Assembly (NCBI GenBank): GCA_016124615.1
Contig: WGNF01000003.1
Location: 682,001 to 746,000 of the forward strand
DNA: 64,000 bases
Direction: 5' to 3'
Origin: Paracoccaceae bacterium
Lineage (GTDB): Bacteria > Pseudomonadota > Alphaproteobacteria > Rhodobacterales > Rhodobacteraceae
Shown here piece after piece: positions 16,744 through 27,430 of this stretch; positions within the stretch are counted from its first letter, which is position 1; the number at the start of each line of letters is the position of its first letter. The translations under genes and the position numbers were made by a program. The notes beneath the pieces were generated by a model. The model saw nothing but the letters and a program-made list of their open reading frames with translations. It searched no databases and was not told the origin of the DNA.

Positions 16744-18051
16744 ATGCCAAAGGACCTGGCCAAATACGCCGCGGAAAAGGGCGTGAAATACTTCATGGTG
16801 TCCTACACCGACCTGTTCGGCGGCCAGCGCGCCAAGCTGGTTCCGGCGCAGGCGATCAACGACATGGTGGTGGATGGCGCCGGTTTTGCCGGTTTCGCCA
16901 CCTGGCTTGACCTGACCGCCGCCCACCCCGACATGATGGCCGTGCCCGACCCCGCCTCGGTGATCCAGTTGCCGTGGAAGCCAGAGGTGGCCTGGCTCGC
17001 CTCGAACTGCGTGATGGAGGGGCAGCCGGTCAAGCAGGCGCCGCGCAACGTGCTGTTGTCGGTGATCGCCGAGGCCGCCAAGGAAGGTCTGCGCGTCAAG
17101 ACCGGGGTCGAGCCGGAGTTCTTCCTGCTGACCCCGGAAGGCGACAAGGTATCGGACCCGTTCGATAATGCGGTGAAACCCTGCTACGACCAGCAGGCGG
17201 TGATGCGCCGCTACGACGTCATCGCCGAGGTCTGCGACTACATGCTGGCGCTCGGCTGGGAGGCGTATCAGAACGACCACGAGGACGCGACCGGCCAGTT
17301 CGAGATGAACTGGAAGTTTGACGACGCCTTGCAAACCGCTGACAAGCACAGCTTTTTCAAGTTCATGATGAAGTCGGTGGCGGAAAAGCACGGCATGCGC
17401 GCGACCTTCATGCCGAAGCCGTTTCAGGGCCTCACCGGGTCGGGCTGCCACGCCCATATCTCGGTCTGGGATCTGGACGGCAAGACCAACGCCTTTGCCG
17501 ATAGCGGCAAGGAACTGGGCCTGTCGGACCGCGGCCGCAATTTCCTTGGCGGCATCATGAAACACGCCTCTGCACTGGCGGCGATCACCAACCCGACGGT
17601 GAACAGCTACAAGCGCATCAACGCGCCGCGCACCATTTCCGGCGCCACCTGGGCACCCAACACCGTCACCTGGACCGGCAACAACCGCACCCATATGGTG
17701 CGCGTCCCCGGCCCCGGCCGGTTCGAGCTGCGCCTGCCCGACGGTGCCGCCAACCCCTACCTGATGCAGGCGGTGATCATCGCCGCCGGGCTCGACGGCG
17801 TGCGCACCAAGGCCGATCCGGGCCGGCGCTACGACATCGACATGTATACCCAGGGCCATACCGTGAAGGGCGCGCCGAAGCTGCCGCTGAACCTGCTGGA
17901 CGCGCTGCGCGAGTACGACAAGGACAAGACCCTGAAGGCGATGATGGGCGAGGAGTTTTCCGCCGCCTTCCTGAAGCTGAAGCATCAGGAATGGGCCAGC
18001 TTCGTGTCGCATTTCTCGCGCTGGGAGCATGAGACCACGCTGGATATCTGA
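16744..18051 (+). CDS. gmaS: Gamma-glutamylmethylamide synthetase (glutamine synthetase family)
   Basis: A 435-residue glutamine-synthetase-fold ligase. It would join methylamine and glutamate with ATP to give gamma-glutamylmethylamide, the entry step of the N-methylglutamate pathway. Seen motifs are the N-terminal YFMVSYTDLFGGQRAKLVPA, the metal-site EPEFFLL, GSGCHAHISVWD and the C-terminal region LRLPDGAANPYLMQAVIIAA. The length is typical for GmaS and shorter than housekeeping type-I GlnA. It ends the mgsABC-gmaS unit and is followed by a tandem hairpin terminator region. GmaS proteins are often mis-named glutamine synthetase type III. Confidence 0.87.
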   Translation: MPKDLAKYAAEKGVKYFMVSYTDLFGGQRAKLVPAQAINDMVVDGAGFAGFATWLDLTAAHPDMMAVPDPASVIQLPWKPEVAWLASNCVMEGQPVKQAPRNVLLSVIAEAAKEGLRVKTGVEPEFFLLTPEGDKVSDPFDNAVKPCYDQQAVMRRYDVIAEVCDYMLALGWEAYQNDHEDATGQFEMNWKFDDALQTADKHSFFKFMMKSVAEKHGMRATFMPKPFQGLTGSGCHAHISVWDLDGKTNAFADSGKELGLSDRGRNFLGGIMKHASALAAITNPTVNSYKRINAPRTISGATWAPNTVTWTGNNRTHMVRVPGPGRFELRLPDGAANPYLMQAVIIAAGLDGVRTKADPGRRYDIDMYTQGHTVKGAPKLPLNLLDALREYDKDKTLKAMMGEEFSAAFLKLKHQEWASFVSHFSRWEHETTLDI

Positions 18052-18107
18052 GCGACGAAGGCGGGGCGGCCGCTGTCGGCGACCCTCTGCGCACGATGCC
18101 GGTATCG

Positions 18108-18133
18108 CCCGATTTGTCCCGCGACAAATCGGG
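18108..18133. terminator. First hairpin downstream of gmaS
   Basis: CCCGATTTGTC and GACAAATCGGG form a perfect 11-bp stem around a CCGC loop, 57 nt after the gmaS stop. No T-run follows. It is the first of two hairpins between the convergent gmaS and tmm genes. Confidence 0.6.
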
Positions 18134-18149
18134 CCGCGCCGCAAACCCA

Positions 18150-18176
18150 AAGGCCCCGGATCCTCTCCGGGGCCTT
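18150..18176. terminator. Bidirectional terminator between gmaS and tmm
   Basis: A perfect 11-bp stem (AAGGCCCCGGA / TCCGGGGCCTT) with a 5-nt loop lies 22 nt after the tmm stop codon in the leftward direction. The A- and T-ended arms suit termination on both strands. The same arm sequence recurs in the terminator after the glucan gene at 59.45 kb. Confidence 0.75.
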
Positions 18177-18197
18177 CGTCTGTCGCGGGTATCCACC

Positions 18198-19541
18198 TCA
18201 GTTCCGCAGGTAACTCTCCAGACTGTCCTCCAGCGCGTCTTTCCACGGGGTGTGGTGCAAGGGCGCCATCGTGCCGGTGATCACCGACCGATAGGCGTGG
18301 TCGCGGAAGGTCATGATGCCGGCCTTCTTGTGGTCCTTCCACTCGAAGAACGCCTCGCAGGCGCCATCGACGTCGAAGCTGGGGTAGTCGGTCTCGGCGA
18401 TCAGTTCCTTCACATAGTCGCCCTGATAGTGGATGGCGTCATGGGCGTCCTCGCCCGCATCCTCGGCCGCGACGCGGGCGGTCACGTCGGCGGCCAGCAG
18501 CGCCGGATCGGCCGGGATCGCGATGCGGCCCAGGATGACGTCGCGCACCCACCAGGCTTGCGCGTCGAACATGTTGAAGGTGAACCACTGGTCCTGCATG
18601 CCGATGTAGAACAGCTTTGGATTCTTCACCCAGGCCACGCCCTTGTAAAGATCGGCGGTCGCCAGCCGGTTCGCCGTCTTCAGCCGCAGATCGTCGGGCA
18701 GGAACGGGAAATGGTGCTTGTACCCGGTGCACAGGATGATCGCGTCGACCTTCTTCGAGCTGCCGTCCCTGAAATAGGCGGTGTCGGTGTCGACGTGGTC
18801 GAGGATCGGCACCTCCTGCCAGTTCGCGGGCCAGTCGAAGCCCATCGGCGCGGTTCGGTGGGCGACGGTGATCGACTTCGCACCGTATTTCCAGCATTGC
18901 GAGCCGATATCCTCGGCCGAGTAGGACGTGCCGATCAGCAGCAGGTCCTTGCCCTTGAACTCCACCGCGTCGCGGAAGTCATGGGCGTGCAGCACGCGGC
19001 CGTTGAAGGTGGTGAACCCCGGAAACTCCGGCACGTTCGGGGTCGAGAAATGGCCCGAGCAGACGATGACGTTGTCAAAGACCTCTTCATACATGCGGTC
19101 CTGCACAAGGTCGTGGACGGTCACGGTGAACTTTTCGGTGCCCGCGTCATAGTCCACGAAGCGCACGGTGGTACTGAAGCGGATCCAGTCGCGCACCCCG
19201 GCCTTCTTCACCCGGCCCTCGATATAATCGAACAGCACCGCGCGCGGCGGGTAGCTGCCGATCTGCTTGCCGAAATGCTCCTCGAAGGAATAATCTGCGA
19301 ATTCAAGCCCTTCCTTGGGCCCGTTCGACCACAGATAGCGGTACATCGAGCAGTGCACCGGCTCGCCGTACTGATCCAGCCCGGTGCGCCAGGTGTAGTT
19401 CCACAGCCCGCCCCAGTTGGCCTGTTTCTCGAAACACACCACCTCGGGGATTTCGGCGCCCTGCTGCGCCGCCGACTGGAACGCCCGCAACTGCGCCAGC
19501 CCCGAAGGCCCCGCACCGATCACCGCCACCCGTTTCGTCAT
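18198..19541 (-). CDS. tmm: Trimethylamine monooxygenase (flavin-containing monooxygenase)
   Basis: A 447-residue class-B flavin monooxygenase that would oxidise TMA to TMAO with NADPH and O2. The FAD motif is at the N-terminus ([15 protein letters not shown]), the FMO fingerprint follows ([13 protein letters not shown]), the NADPH motif is [14 protein letters not shown], and the late [16 protein letters not shown] segment is typical of Tmm. [20 protein letters not shown] near residue 70 is also Tmm-like. The second of two adjacent ATGs was chosen because GGGAG is 6 nt upstream. It may also act on DMS or other tertiary amines. The pathway continues in tdm, dmm, gmaS, mgs and mgd of this window. 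Confidence 0.88.
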   Translation of the reverse strand: MTKRVAVIGAGPSGLAQLRAFQSAAQQGAEIPEVVCFEKQANWGGLWNYTWRTGLDQYGEPVHCSMYRYLWSNGPKEGLEFADYSFEEHFGKQIGSYPPRAVLFDYIEGRVKKAGVRDWIRFSTTVRFVDYDAGTEKFTVTVHDLVQDRMYEEVFDNVIVCSGHFSTPNVPEFPGFTTFNGRVLHAHDFRDAVEFKGKDLLLIGTSYSAEDIGSQCWKYGAKSITVAHRTAPMGFDWPANWQEVPILDHVDTDTAYFRDGSSKKVDAIILCTGYKHHFPFLPDDLRLKTANRLATADLYKGVAWVKNPKLFYIGMQDQWFTFNMFDAQAWWVRDVILGRIAIPADPALLAADVTARVAAEDAGEDAHDAIHYQGDYVKELIAETDYPSFDVDGACEAFFEWKDHKKAGIMTFRDHAYRSVITGTMAPLHHTPWKDALEDSLESYLRN

Positions 19542-19628
19542 CATCGTCTCCCTGCTGGAGGCGCGGCCCGTGGACGACCGCCATCCTTGCGTTGAGTTAG
19601 CGACGGGCGCCACTTCATGTCAAATATT

Positions 19629-19643
19629 TTTCCTTACGGGAAA
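19629..19643. promoter_or_regulatory. TTTCC-N5-GGAAA inverted repeat upstream of tmm
   Basis: Perfect 5-bp arms (TTTCC TTACG GGAAA) lie about 88 nt upstream of the tmm start, in the gap behind the LacI-family gene. The element resembles the one upstream of dmmD. Which regulator would bind is not known. Confidence 0.4.
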
Positions 19644-19693
19644 GAGGCTTTCCCGGCCCCTGCCCGTTTACGCAGCGGATCGCACAGGCCGGG

Positions 19694-20719
19694 TCAGGCG
19701 GTTTCGCCGGGAAAGATCTCGAAACCGGTGTCGATCACCTGCCGCGCGGCCGGGCGTTCGGGTGCCGCAAGGATCGCCTCGATCGACCGCCGGCCGATCA
19801 GGTAGCGGTGGGATCGCAGGGTGGATAGCGGCTGTGGCAGGTCGCGGCCGATGTCGAGCCCGTTGAAGCCGAAGATGGCGAACTGGTCGGGCAGCGTCAC
19901 GCCAGTGGCAAGGCAATGGAAGACGCCGCCCACCGCCATGTCGTCGTTCGAGTAGACGGCGACCTGCACCCCCGGTGCCTCGGCCCGCAGCCGCGCCGTC
20001 TGCGCCCGCCCGGTGCCGACCGAGCTTGGCCCCTCGGCTCGGGCATGGGCCTCGACCGTCAGGCCGGATTCGGCCAGCGCCTGACACAGCCCCTCATAGC
20101 GCAGCCGGGCGCGGTGGTCGGCGGTCCAGTCGTGGCCGACATAGCCGAACCGGCGATAGCCCCGCCCGATCAGGTGGCGCCCGATGGCATGGCCCGCGCG
20201 CCGGTGCGAGGTGCCCACCGCCACGTCGATCGGCGGGCTGTCGATATCCATCATCTCGACCACGCGGATACCGCTTTGGTTCAGCATCAGCCGGGTGGTG
20301 GCGGTATGTTCAAACCCCGCCAGCAGGATCGCCGCCGGTTTCCACGCCAGGATGCCGCGCACCATCGCCTCTTCGCGGTCGATGTCATAATCGGTGGTGC
20401 TGATCACCGCTTGCAGGTCGGTCGCCTCCAGCCCGGCCTGAATGCCCTGCAACACCTCGGGAAAGACGATGTTGGACAGCGACGGGATCACCACGCCGAC
20501 CAGAAAGGCATCGAGCGAGGCCAACGATCCGGCAATGCGGTTGGGCACGTAGCCCATCGCGCGCACCGCCTCCATCACCTTCTCGCGGGTATCCTCGGCC
20601 ACCAGCCCGGTGTTGCGCATGATGCGGGAAACGGTGGATTCGCTGACCTCGGCCCGCCGCGCGACCTCGCGCACGGTGACCTTGCTCTTGCGGTCCGGCA
20701 GGCGTTGCCGTTGTTCCAT
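19694..20719 (-). CDS. LacI-family transcriptional regulator
   Basis: A 341-residue LacI/GalR repressor. The N-terminal HTH is VTVREVARRAEVSESTVSRI, with the usual hinge after it (MGYVPNRIAGSLAS). A periplasmic-binding-protein-like ligand domain follows (FLVGVVIPSLSNIVFPEVLQ). It is close to the GntR gluconate-repressor branch, judged from general feel only. The start MEQRQRLPDRK is preferred, with AAGGAA about 10 nt upstream. No sugar catabolic gene lies beside it; tmm is downstream in the same direction after a 152-bp gap and oxyR upstream. Its target and ligand cannot be stated. Confidence 0.83.
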   Translation of the reverse strand: MEQRQRLPDRKSKVTVREVARRAEVSESTVSRIMRNTGLVAEDTREKVMEAVRAMGYVPNRIAGSLASLDAFLVGVVIPSLSNIVFPEVLQGIQAGLEATDLQAVISTTDYDIDREEAMVRGILAWKPAAILLAGFEHTATTRLMLNQSGIRVVEMMDIDSPPIDVAVGTSHRRAGHAIGRHLIGRGYRRFGYVGHDWTADHRARLRYEGLCQALAESGLTVEAHARAEGPSSVGTGRAQTARLRAEAPGVQVAVYSNDDMAVGGVFHCLATGVTLPDQFAIFGFNGLDIGRDLPQPLSTLRSHRYLIGRRSIEAILAAPERPAARQVIDTGFEIFPGETA

Positions 20720-20814
20720 GCGGGGCCGTTCCTTCGTCCGGGTGGCTGGGGCCTTTGTGTGGGATGCCACGGAACGCCTTGCGTTGCACGGGATTTTCGG
20801 CGCCGGGCGCGCCG

Positions 20815-21750
20815 CTAGGTGCCGGTGCGGCGGGCGCGGTCAGCCGGGGCGTGCAAGGCGCGCAGGGTTTCGGCCGAGGCCCGCACCACCTCGGATATCT
20901 GCAACAGCTGGCTGGCCAGCGGGCTGGTCTTGCGCCAGATCATGCCGATGGTGCGCGATGGCGTCGGATTGCGGAACCGCGCGACCGACACCGCAGCCGA
21001 GCGGGTTTCGACCGCCACCGCCATTTCCGGGATCAGGGTAACGCCGATCCCGGCGCCGACCATCTGCACCAGCGTCGACAGCGAACTGCCGTCCAGCAAC
21101 TCGCGCGGGGCCGAGTGCAGGTTGCAAAACGACAGCGCCTGATCGCGAAAACAGTGCCCCTCTTCCAGCAGCAGCAGCCGCATCTCGCGCAGCATTTCGC
21201 GGTTGGGCACCGGTTTGCCTTCATCCTCGCCGGGCCGGACCAGCACGAAATCCTCGGAAAACAGCGCGACCTCGGTCAGCGACGGTTCTGACACCGGCAG
21301 CGCGACGATGGCGGTGTCCAGCCGCCCCTCGGCCAGTTCGCGCAACAGCTTGGGCGTCAGCGTCTCGCGCACGTGAATGTCAAGGTCGGCGTTCAGCCGG
21401 GTCAGGTTGCCGATGATCGTCGGCAGCAGATAGGGCGCGATGGTCGGGATCACCCCGATCCGAAGCCGCCCCACCAGCCGATCCTGCGAGGCGCGCGCCA
21501 GATCGCCGAGTTCATCGACCGATCGCAGAATGTTGCGCACCCGCAGCGCGAAGGCCTCGCCGAAGTTGGTCAGCCGAACCTGCCGCGCGCCACGTTCGAA
21601 CAGCGCGGTGCCCAGTTCCTCCTCCAATTCCTTGATCTGCATCGACAAAGCGGGCTGCGAGATGGCGCAGGCATCGGCCGCGCGGCCAAAATGCGCGTGC
21701 CGGGCGAGCGCCTCGAAATAGCGCAACTGCTTGAATGTCAGATTGATCAT
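20815..21750 (-). CDS. oxyR: Hydrogen-peroxide-sensing LysR-type regulator OxyR
   Basis: A 311-residue LysR regulator. The N-terminal HTH is LRYFEALARHAHFGRAADAC, followed by AISQPALSMQIKELEEELG. The peroxide-sensing cysteine pair is visible in GHCFRDQALSFCNLHS, which corresponds to the C199/C208 region of E. coli OxyR (GHCLRDQAMGFC). It is divergent from katG across 184 bp, the classical arrangement in alphaproteobacteria. It should activate katG upon disulfide formation and repress its own gene. The cysteine spacing and context make an ordinary CbbR/LysR assignment unlikely. Confidence 0.9.
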   Translation of the reverse strand: MINLTFKQLRYFEALARHAHFGRAADACAISQPALSMQIKELEEELGTALFERGARQVRLTNFGEAFALRVRNILRSVDELGDLARASQDRLVGRLRIGVIPTIAPYLLPTIIGNLTRLNADLDIHVRETLTPKLLRELAEGRLDTAIVALPVSEPSLTEVALFSEDFVLVRPGEDEGKPVPNREMLREMRLLLLEEGHCFRDQALSFCNLHSAPRELLDGSSLSTLVQMVGAGIGVTLIPEMAVAVETRSAAVSVARFRNPTPSRTIGMIWRKTSPLASQLLQISEVVRASAETLRALHAPADRARRTGT

Positions 21751-24145
<2,395 letters not shown>

Positions 24146-24151
24146 CCCAAA

Positions 24152-24180
24152 TCGGGCGCGGCGGTTCCTGCCGCGCCCGA
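24152..24180 (+). terminator. katG terminator hairpin
   Basis: A perfect 11-bp GC-rich stem (TCGGGCGCGGC / GCCGCGCCCGA) with a 7-nt loop begins 6 nt after the katG stop. No T-tract follows, so it may need Rho or act as an RNA 3' end stabiliser. Confidence 0.65.
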
Positions 24181-24251
24181 ACCCCATCCCGGCTTGACCG
24201 CAGGCCCGGATCGGCCGACTCTGCCGCCCCGATGGTGCTTGGGGGGAAACC

Positions 24252-24923
24252 GTGCGGCTGCTGATCCTTGAAGACAACCGCAGTCTGGCGGAATGGCTCG
24301 CGCGGCTGTTGCGGCGCGAAAGCTACGTTGTCGATTGCGTGCCGGACGGCGAGACGGTGGTGGAAGGCGTCGATCTTGCGCCCTACGATCTGGCGATCGT
24401 CGATCTGGGCCTGCCGGGGATCGGCGGCATCGAGGTGGTGCGCCACATCCGGCGGGTCAAGCCGGCGCTGCCGGTGCTGATCCTGACCGCCGAGGATGCG
24501 CTGAAAAGCCGGGTCGCGGGGCTGAACGCGGGCGCCGACGACTATGTGACGAAACCCTTCGAGGTCGAGGAACTGGAGGCGCGCATCCGGGCGCTGCTGC
24601 GCCGGTCGGGCGGCAAGGCGCCCGAGGCGCTGGTGTTCGGGCCGCTCTCGCTTGACCCCGAAAGCCGGGCCATCGCGCTGGCGGGGGCGCCGCTGGCGCT
24701 GACCCCGCGCGAGCACACGATCCTCGAGGCGCTGCTGCGCCGAGCAGGCAAGACCGTCAGCAAAGAGGTGCTGCTGGACGCCGCCTATGGCCACGGCGAA
24801 GAGGTCAGCCCGGCCGCGATCGAGGTTGCCGTGCACCGGCTGCGCCGCAAGCTGGAAGGCACATCGGTCGGCATCGCGACGCTGCGCGGCTTTGGCTACA
24901 TCCTGCGGATCGAGACGCCATGA
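24252..24923 (+). CDS. OmpR-family response regulator (TctD/QseB-like)
   Basis: A 223-residue response regulator. The receiver domain has the acidic pair LEDN, the phospho-acceptor in AIVDLGLPGIGG (Asp about 51) and the lysine in ADDYVTKPFEVEEL. The C-terminal winged helix (about 125-220) ends RGFGYILRIE. Translation starts at GTG with GGGGGAAA upstream. The stop overlaps the kinase start by 4 nt. It probably governs the convergent ABC transporter genes that follow, as TctD/TctE-type pairs commonly control adjacent uptake systems. That target is inferred. Confidence 0.88.
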   Translation: MRLLILEDNRSLAEWLARLLRRESYVVDCVPDGETVVEGVDLAPYDLAIVDLGLPGIGGIEVVRHIRRVKPALPVLILTAEDALKSRVAGLNAGADDYVTKPFEVEELEARIRALLRRSGGKAPEALVFGPLSLDPESRAIALAGAPLALTPREHTILEALLRRAGKTVSKEVLLDAAYGHGEEVSPAAIEVAVHRLRRKLEGTSVGIATLRGFGYILRIETP

Positions 24924-26329
24924 CCGGCGGCCCTGCGCGCGCCAGCCTGCGGCTGCGCCTGATGGGCTGGCTGGCCGGGCCGGTCGCGGTGGTGCTGGCG
25001 GCCAGTGTCTGGCTGTCTTACGCCAACGCGCTGCATCAGGCGACGCTGATCATGAACCGCGATCTGACCTCGTCGGCGCGGATGATGGCGGAACAGGTGC
25101 GGTTCCGCGATGGCGCGGTGGGCGTCGTCGTGCCCCCCGCCGCGCTGGAGATTTTCGCGACCGACAGCCATGACGAGGTTGCCTATGCCGTCTTCGACCC
25201 CGCGGGCGTGTTGATCGCCGGGTTTCCCGGCCTGACGCCGCCAGCCCGGGCGGCGGGCGATACCGGCCCGGTTCTGTTCGATGCGGTGTTTCGCGGCGAC
25301 GAGGTGATGCGCGCCGTCACGCTGCGCCAGCCGGTCATCACGCCGGATGGCACGGTGGTGGCGACGGTGGCGGTAGGCGAGACGCTGCGGTCGCGCAACG
25401 CGCTGGTGCGCGCGCTCTGGCTGCGCGGCTTTGCCCAGCAGGCGGTGCTGGTGCTGGCGGCGGCGCTGTCGATCTGGGTCGGCATCAGCCGCGAGCTGCG
25501 CCCGCTGATGCGGCTGCGCCGCGCGGTGCTGGACCGGCCGCCGCAGTCGGTCGAACCCTTCGACGAAACCGCCATACAGACCGAGTTGCGCCCGCTGGTT
25601 GCCGCGCTCAACGCCCATATGGCGCGGCTGGCGGCCTATCTTGATCGCCAGCAGCGGTTCCTTGATGGCGCGGCGCACCAGATGCGCACGCCGCTGGCGA
25701 TCCTGAAGATGCAGCTTGGCGTTGCCCGCCGCGGCACCACGCCCGATCAGGTGCGCGAGGTGCTGGGCACCGTCGATTCAGGCCTGACGGCGATGACGCG
25801 GGTGACGAACCAGTTGCTGACCCTTGGCCGGGTCGAACATGAACGGGCGCGGCAATCGACCGAACTGGTGGACCTGCGCGCCGTGCTGCGCGGCGTGGTG
25901 GGCGATATCGCACCCCGCGCGCTCGACGCCGGTGTGGATCTTGTGCTCGATGCCGAGGCGCCCTGCCCGGTGCTGGCCAACGGCGTTCTGCTGCGCGAGG
26001 TGGCGATGAACCTGGTCGACAACGCGATCCAGCACGCCGGGCGCGGCGCGACGGCGACGGTTTCGGCGCGGATGGTGGACGGCATGGGGGTGCTGGCGGT
26101 GTGCGATACCGGGCCGGGCGTGCCGCCGGGCGACCGCGCGCGGCTGTTTCGCCGCTTTGCGCGCGGCGCGGCGGGCACCGGGCTGGGCCTGACCATCGTC
26201 GCCGAGATCGCCGAGATGTTCGGCGGCACGGTCGAGCTGCCGCCGGTGGCCACGGGGTTTGCCGTCGCCGTCCGGTTGCCGCTGGCGCCCGCCGGTCAGG
26301 GCGCGGCGGCAACGAATGCGCTGGTGTAG
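24920..26329 (+). CDS. Sensor histidine kinase (TctE-like)
   Basis: A 469-residue membrane kinase. One transmembrane helix is near residues 12-32 and a second near 170-190, flanking a periplasmic domain of about 140 residues. A HAMP-like linker follows. HisKA contains the phospho-histidine in FLDGAAHQMRTPLAILK. The ATPase domain has NLVDNAIQHAG (N box), VCDTGPGVPPGD (G1) and GTGLGLTIVAEIAEMFGG (G2). It is translationally coupled to the response regulator. Its 3' end overlaps by 34 bp the end of the convergent binding-protein gene, so antisense interference between the two transcripts is possible. Confidence 0.88.
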   Translation: MTGGPARASLRLRLMGWLAGPVAVVLAASVWLSYANALHQATLIMNRDLTSSARMMAEQVRFRDGAVGVVVPPAALEIFATDSHDEVAYAVFDPAGVLIAGFPGLTPPARAAGDTGPVLFDAVFRGDEVMRAVTLRQPVITPDGTVVATVAVGETLRSRNALVRALWLRGFAQQAVLVLAAALSIWVGISRELRPLMRLRRAVLDRPPQSVEPFDETAIQTELRPLVAALNAHMARLAAYLDRQQRFLDGAAHQMRTPLAILKMQLGVARRGTTPDQVREVLGTVDSGLTAMTRVTNQLLTLGRVEHERARQSTELVDLRAVLRGVVGDIAPRALDAGVDLVLDAEAPCPVLANGVLLREVAMNLVDNAIQHAGRGATATVSARMVDGMGVLAVCDTGPGVPPGDRARLFRRFARGAAGTGLGLTIVAEIAEMFGGTVELPPVATGFAVAVRLPLAPAGQGAAATNALV

Positions 26330-27297
26330 GTGCGCGACAGATCAACGTCGCCCGCCTTCACCGCGGGCATGAAGGCCGACAACACCGCCAGCACGGTTTC
26401 CGGCCCGCCCGCGGGCATCCGGCCATCGGGCGTGAACATGCCCTTGCCCGAGGCGAGCGCCGCCACATACATCGCCCGGCCGCCGACGAAGAAATCGGGC
26501 GGCATCCGTTCGGCGATCTCGTCGGCGGAATGGGTGGCGATGAAATGCAGCGCCCGCACCAGCGCGGTGGCAAGGCTTTGCACGGTGTCGTGGTGCGCCT
26601 CGACCCACGAGGTTTCCATGTAGAGGCAGGCCGAGGGATAAGGCCCGCCCAGTGCGGCGCGGGTGCCCGCCAGCGTGCGCAGATCGACCAGCACGCGCGC
26701 CCGGCCAAGGGCCATCAGGCGCGAAATCGTCGGCTCGGTCGTCATCGCGGCCTGCACCTGATCCTGCTGCAACGCCGCGATCAGCGAATCGCCCGCCCCC
26801 ACCGGCACCGGCGTCACATCGCTGAGCTTCAGCCCCGCCTTGACCAGCAGGTATTCGGTCAGGAAATCGGTGGAAGACCCCAGACCGGTGACGCCGACAT
26901 GGTGGCCGCGCAGGTCGGCGATGGCCTTCAGTTCGGGATGGGCGGTGGACACCAGTTCCACCTCGCCCGGCACACCGCTGAACTGCACGACGGATTCGGT
27001 ATACTTGCCAAGGCTTTGCAGCTCGATGTTGTGATCGTAGAACCCGATCACGCCCTGCACGGCGCCCGCCAGCATCTCATCGGCCGCCTCGACCCCCGCG
27101 GGCTCGCTGAGGATGCGCACATCCAGCCCCGCCTCGCGGAAATAGCCCAGACGCTGGGCCAGCACGACCGGCAGGTAAATCTGCTTTTCGATGCCGCCCA
27201 CCATCAGCGACACCGTTTCCGCGCGCGCGCCGAAAGCCGGAAACACCCCTGCCAAGGCAAGGGCGAGGCCGCAGCACAGCCGCCCGAATTGTGGCAT
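26296..27297 (-). CDS. ABC transporter substrate-binding protein, NMT1/SsuA-like (second paralogue)
   Basis: A 333-residue exported binding protein with a typical Sec signal (MPQFGRLCCGLALALAGVFP, then AFGARAET). The mature protein opens VSLMVGGIEKQIYLPVVLAQ, nearly the same as the upstream paralogue's VTLMVGGIDKQIYLPYQLAE. The fold is NMT1/TauA/SsuA type, used for taurine, sulfonates, nitrate or thiamine precursors; the true ligand is not readable. The start MPQFG has AGGGAGGG upstream. It is the last gene of the ATPase-permease-SBP-SBP series, after a strong hairpin at 27348-27381. Confidence 0.82.
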   Translation of the reverse strand: MPQFGRLCCGLALALAGVFPAFGARAETVSLMVGGIEKQIYLPVVLAQRLGYFREAGLDVRILSEPAGVEAADEMLAGAVQGVIGFYDHNIELQSLGKYTESVVQFSGVPGEVELVSTAHPELKAIADLRGHHVGVTGLGSSTDFLTEYLLVKAGLKLSDVTPVPVGAGDSLIAALQQDQVQAAMTTEPTISRLMALGRARVLVDLRTLAGTRAALGGPYPSACLYMETSWVEAHHDTVQSLATALVRALHFIATHSADEIAERMPPDFFVGGRAMYVAALASGKGMFTPDGRMPAGGPETVLAVLSAFMPAVKAGDVDLSRTYTSAFVAAAP

Positions 27298-27347
27298 CCG
27301 TCCCTCCCTTGCCGGGTGCCTATCGCCCTCTTGGGTCTCTTTGTTGC

Positions 27348-27381
27348 ATGTCCGGGCGCTCGGTGTCGAGCGTCCGGACAT
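27348..27381 (-). terminator. Hairpin between the two binding-protein genes
   Basis: ATGTCCGG-rich arms form a 15-bp stem with one mismatch and a GTGT loop. It lies 50 nt after the stop of the first SBP and 51 nt before the start of the second. No T-run follows. It may act as an attenuator or mRNA stabiliser that sets expression of the second SBP separately. Confidence 0.6.
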
Positions 27382-27430
27382 CTTGGTGTTGGTCACAGCA
27401 TCGGGCCGGGCGACCGGCCCCGGCGTGACG

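Noticed and set aside
16744-18051. Housekeeping glutamine synthetase glnA
   Set aside because: Shorter and GmaS-like, and cotranscribed with N-methylglutamate synthase subunits. No glnB neighbour.
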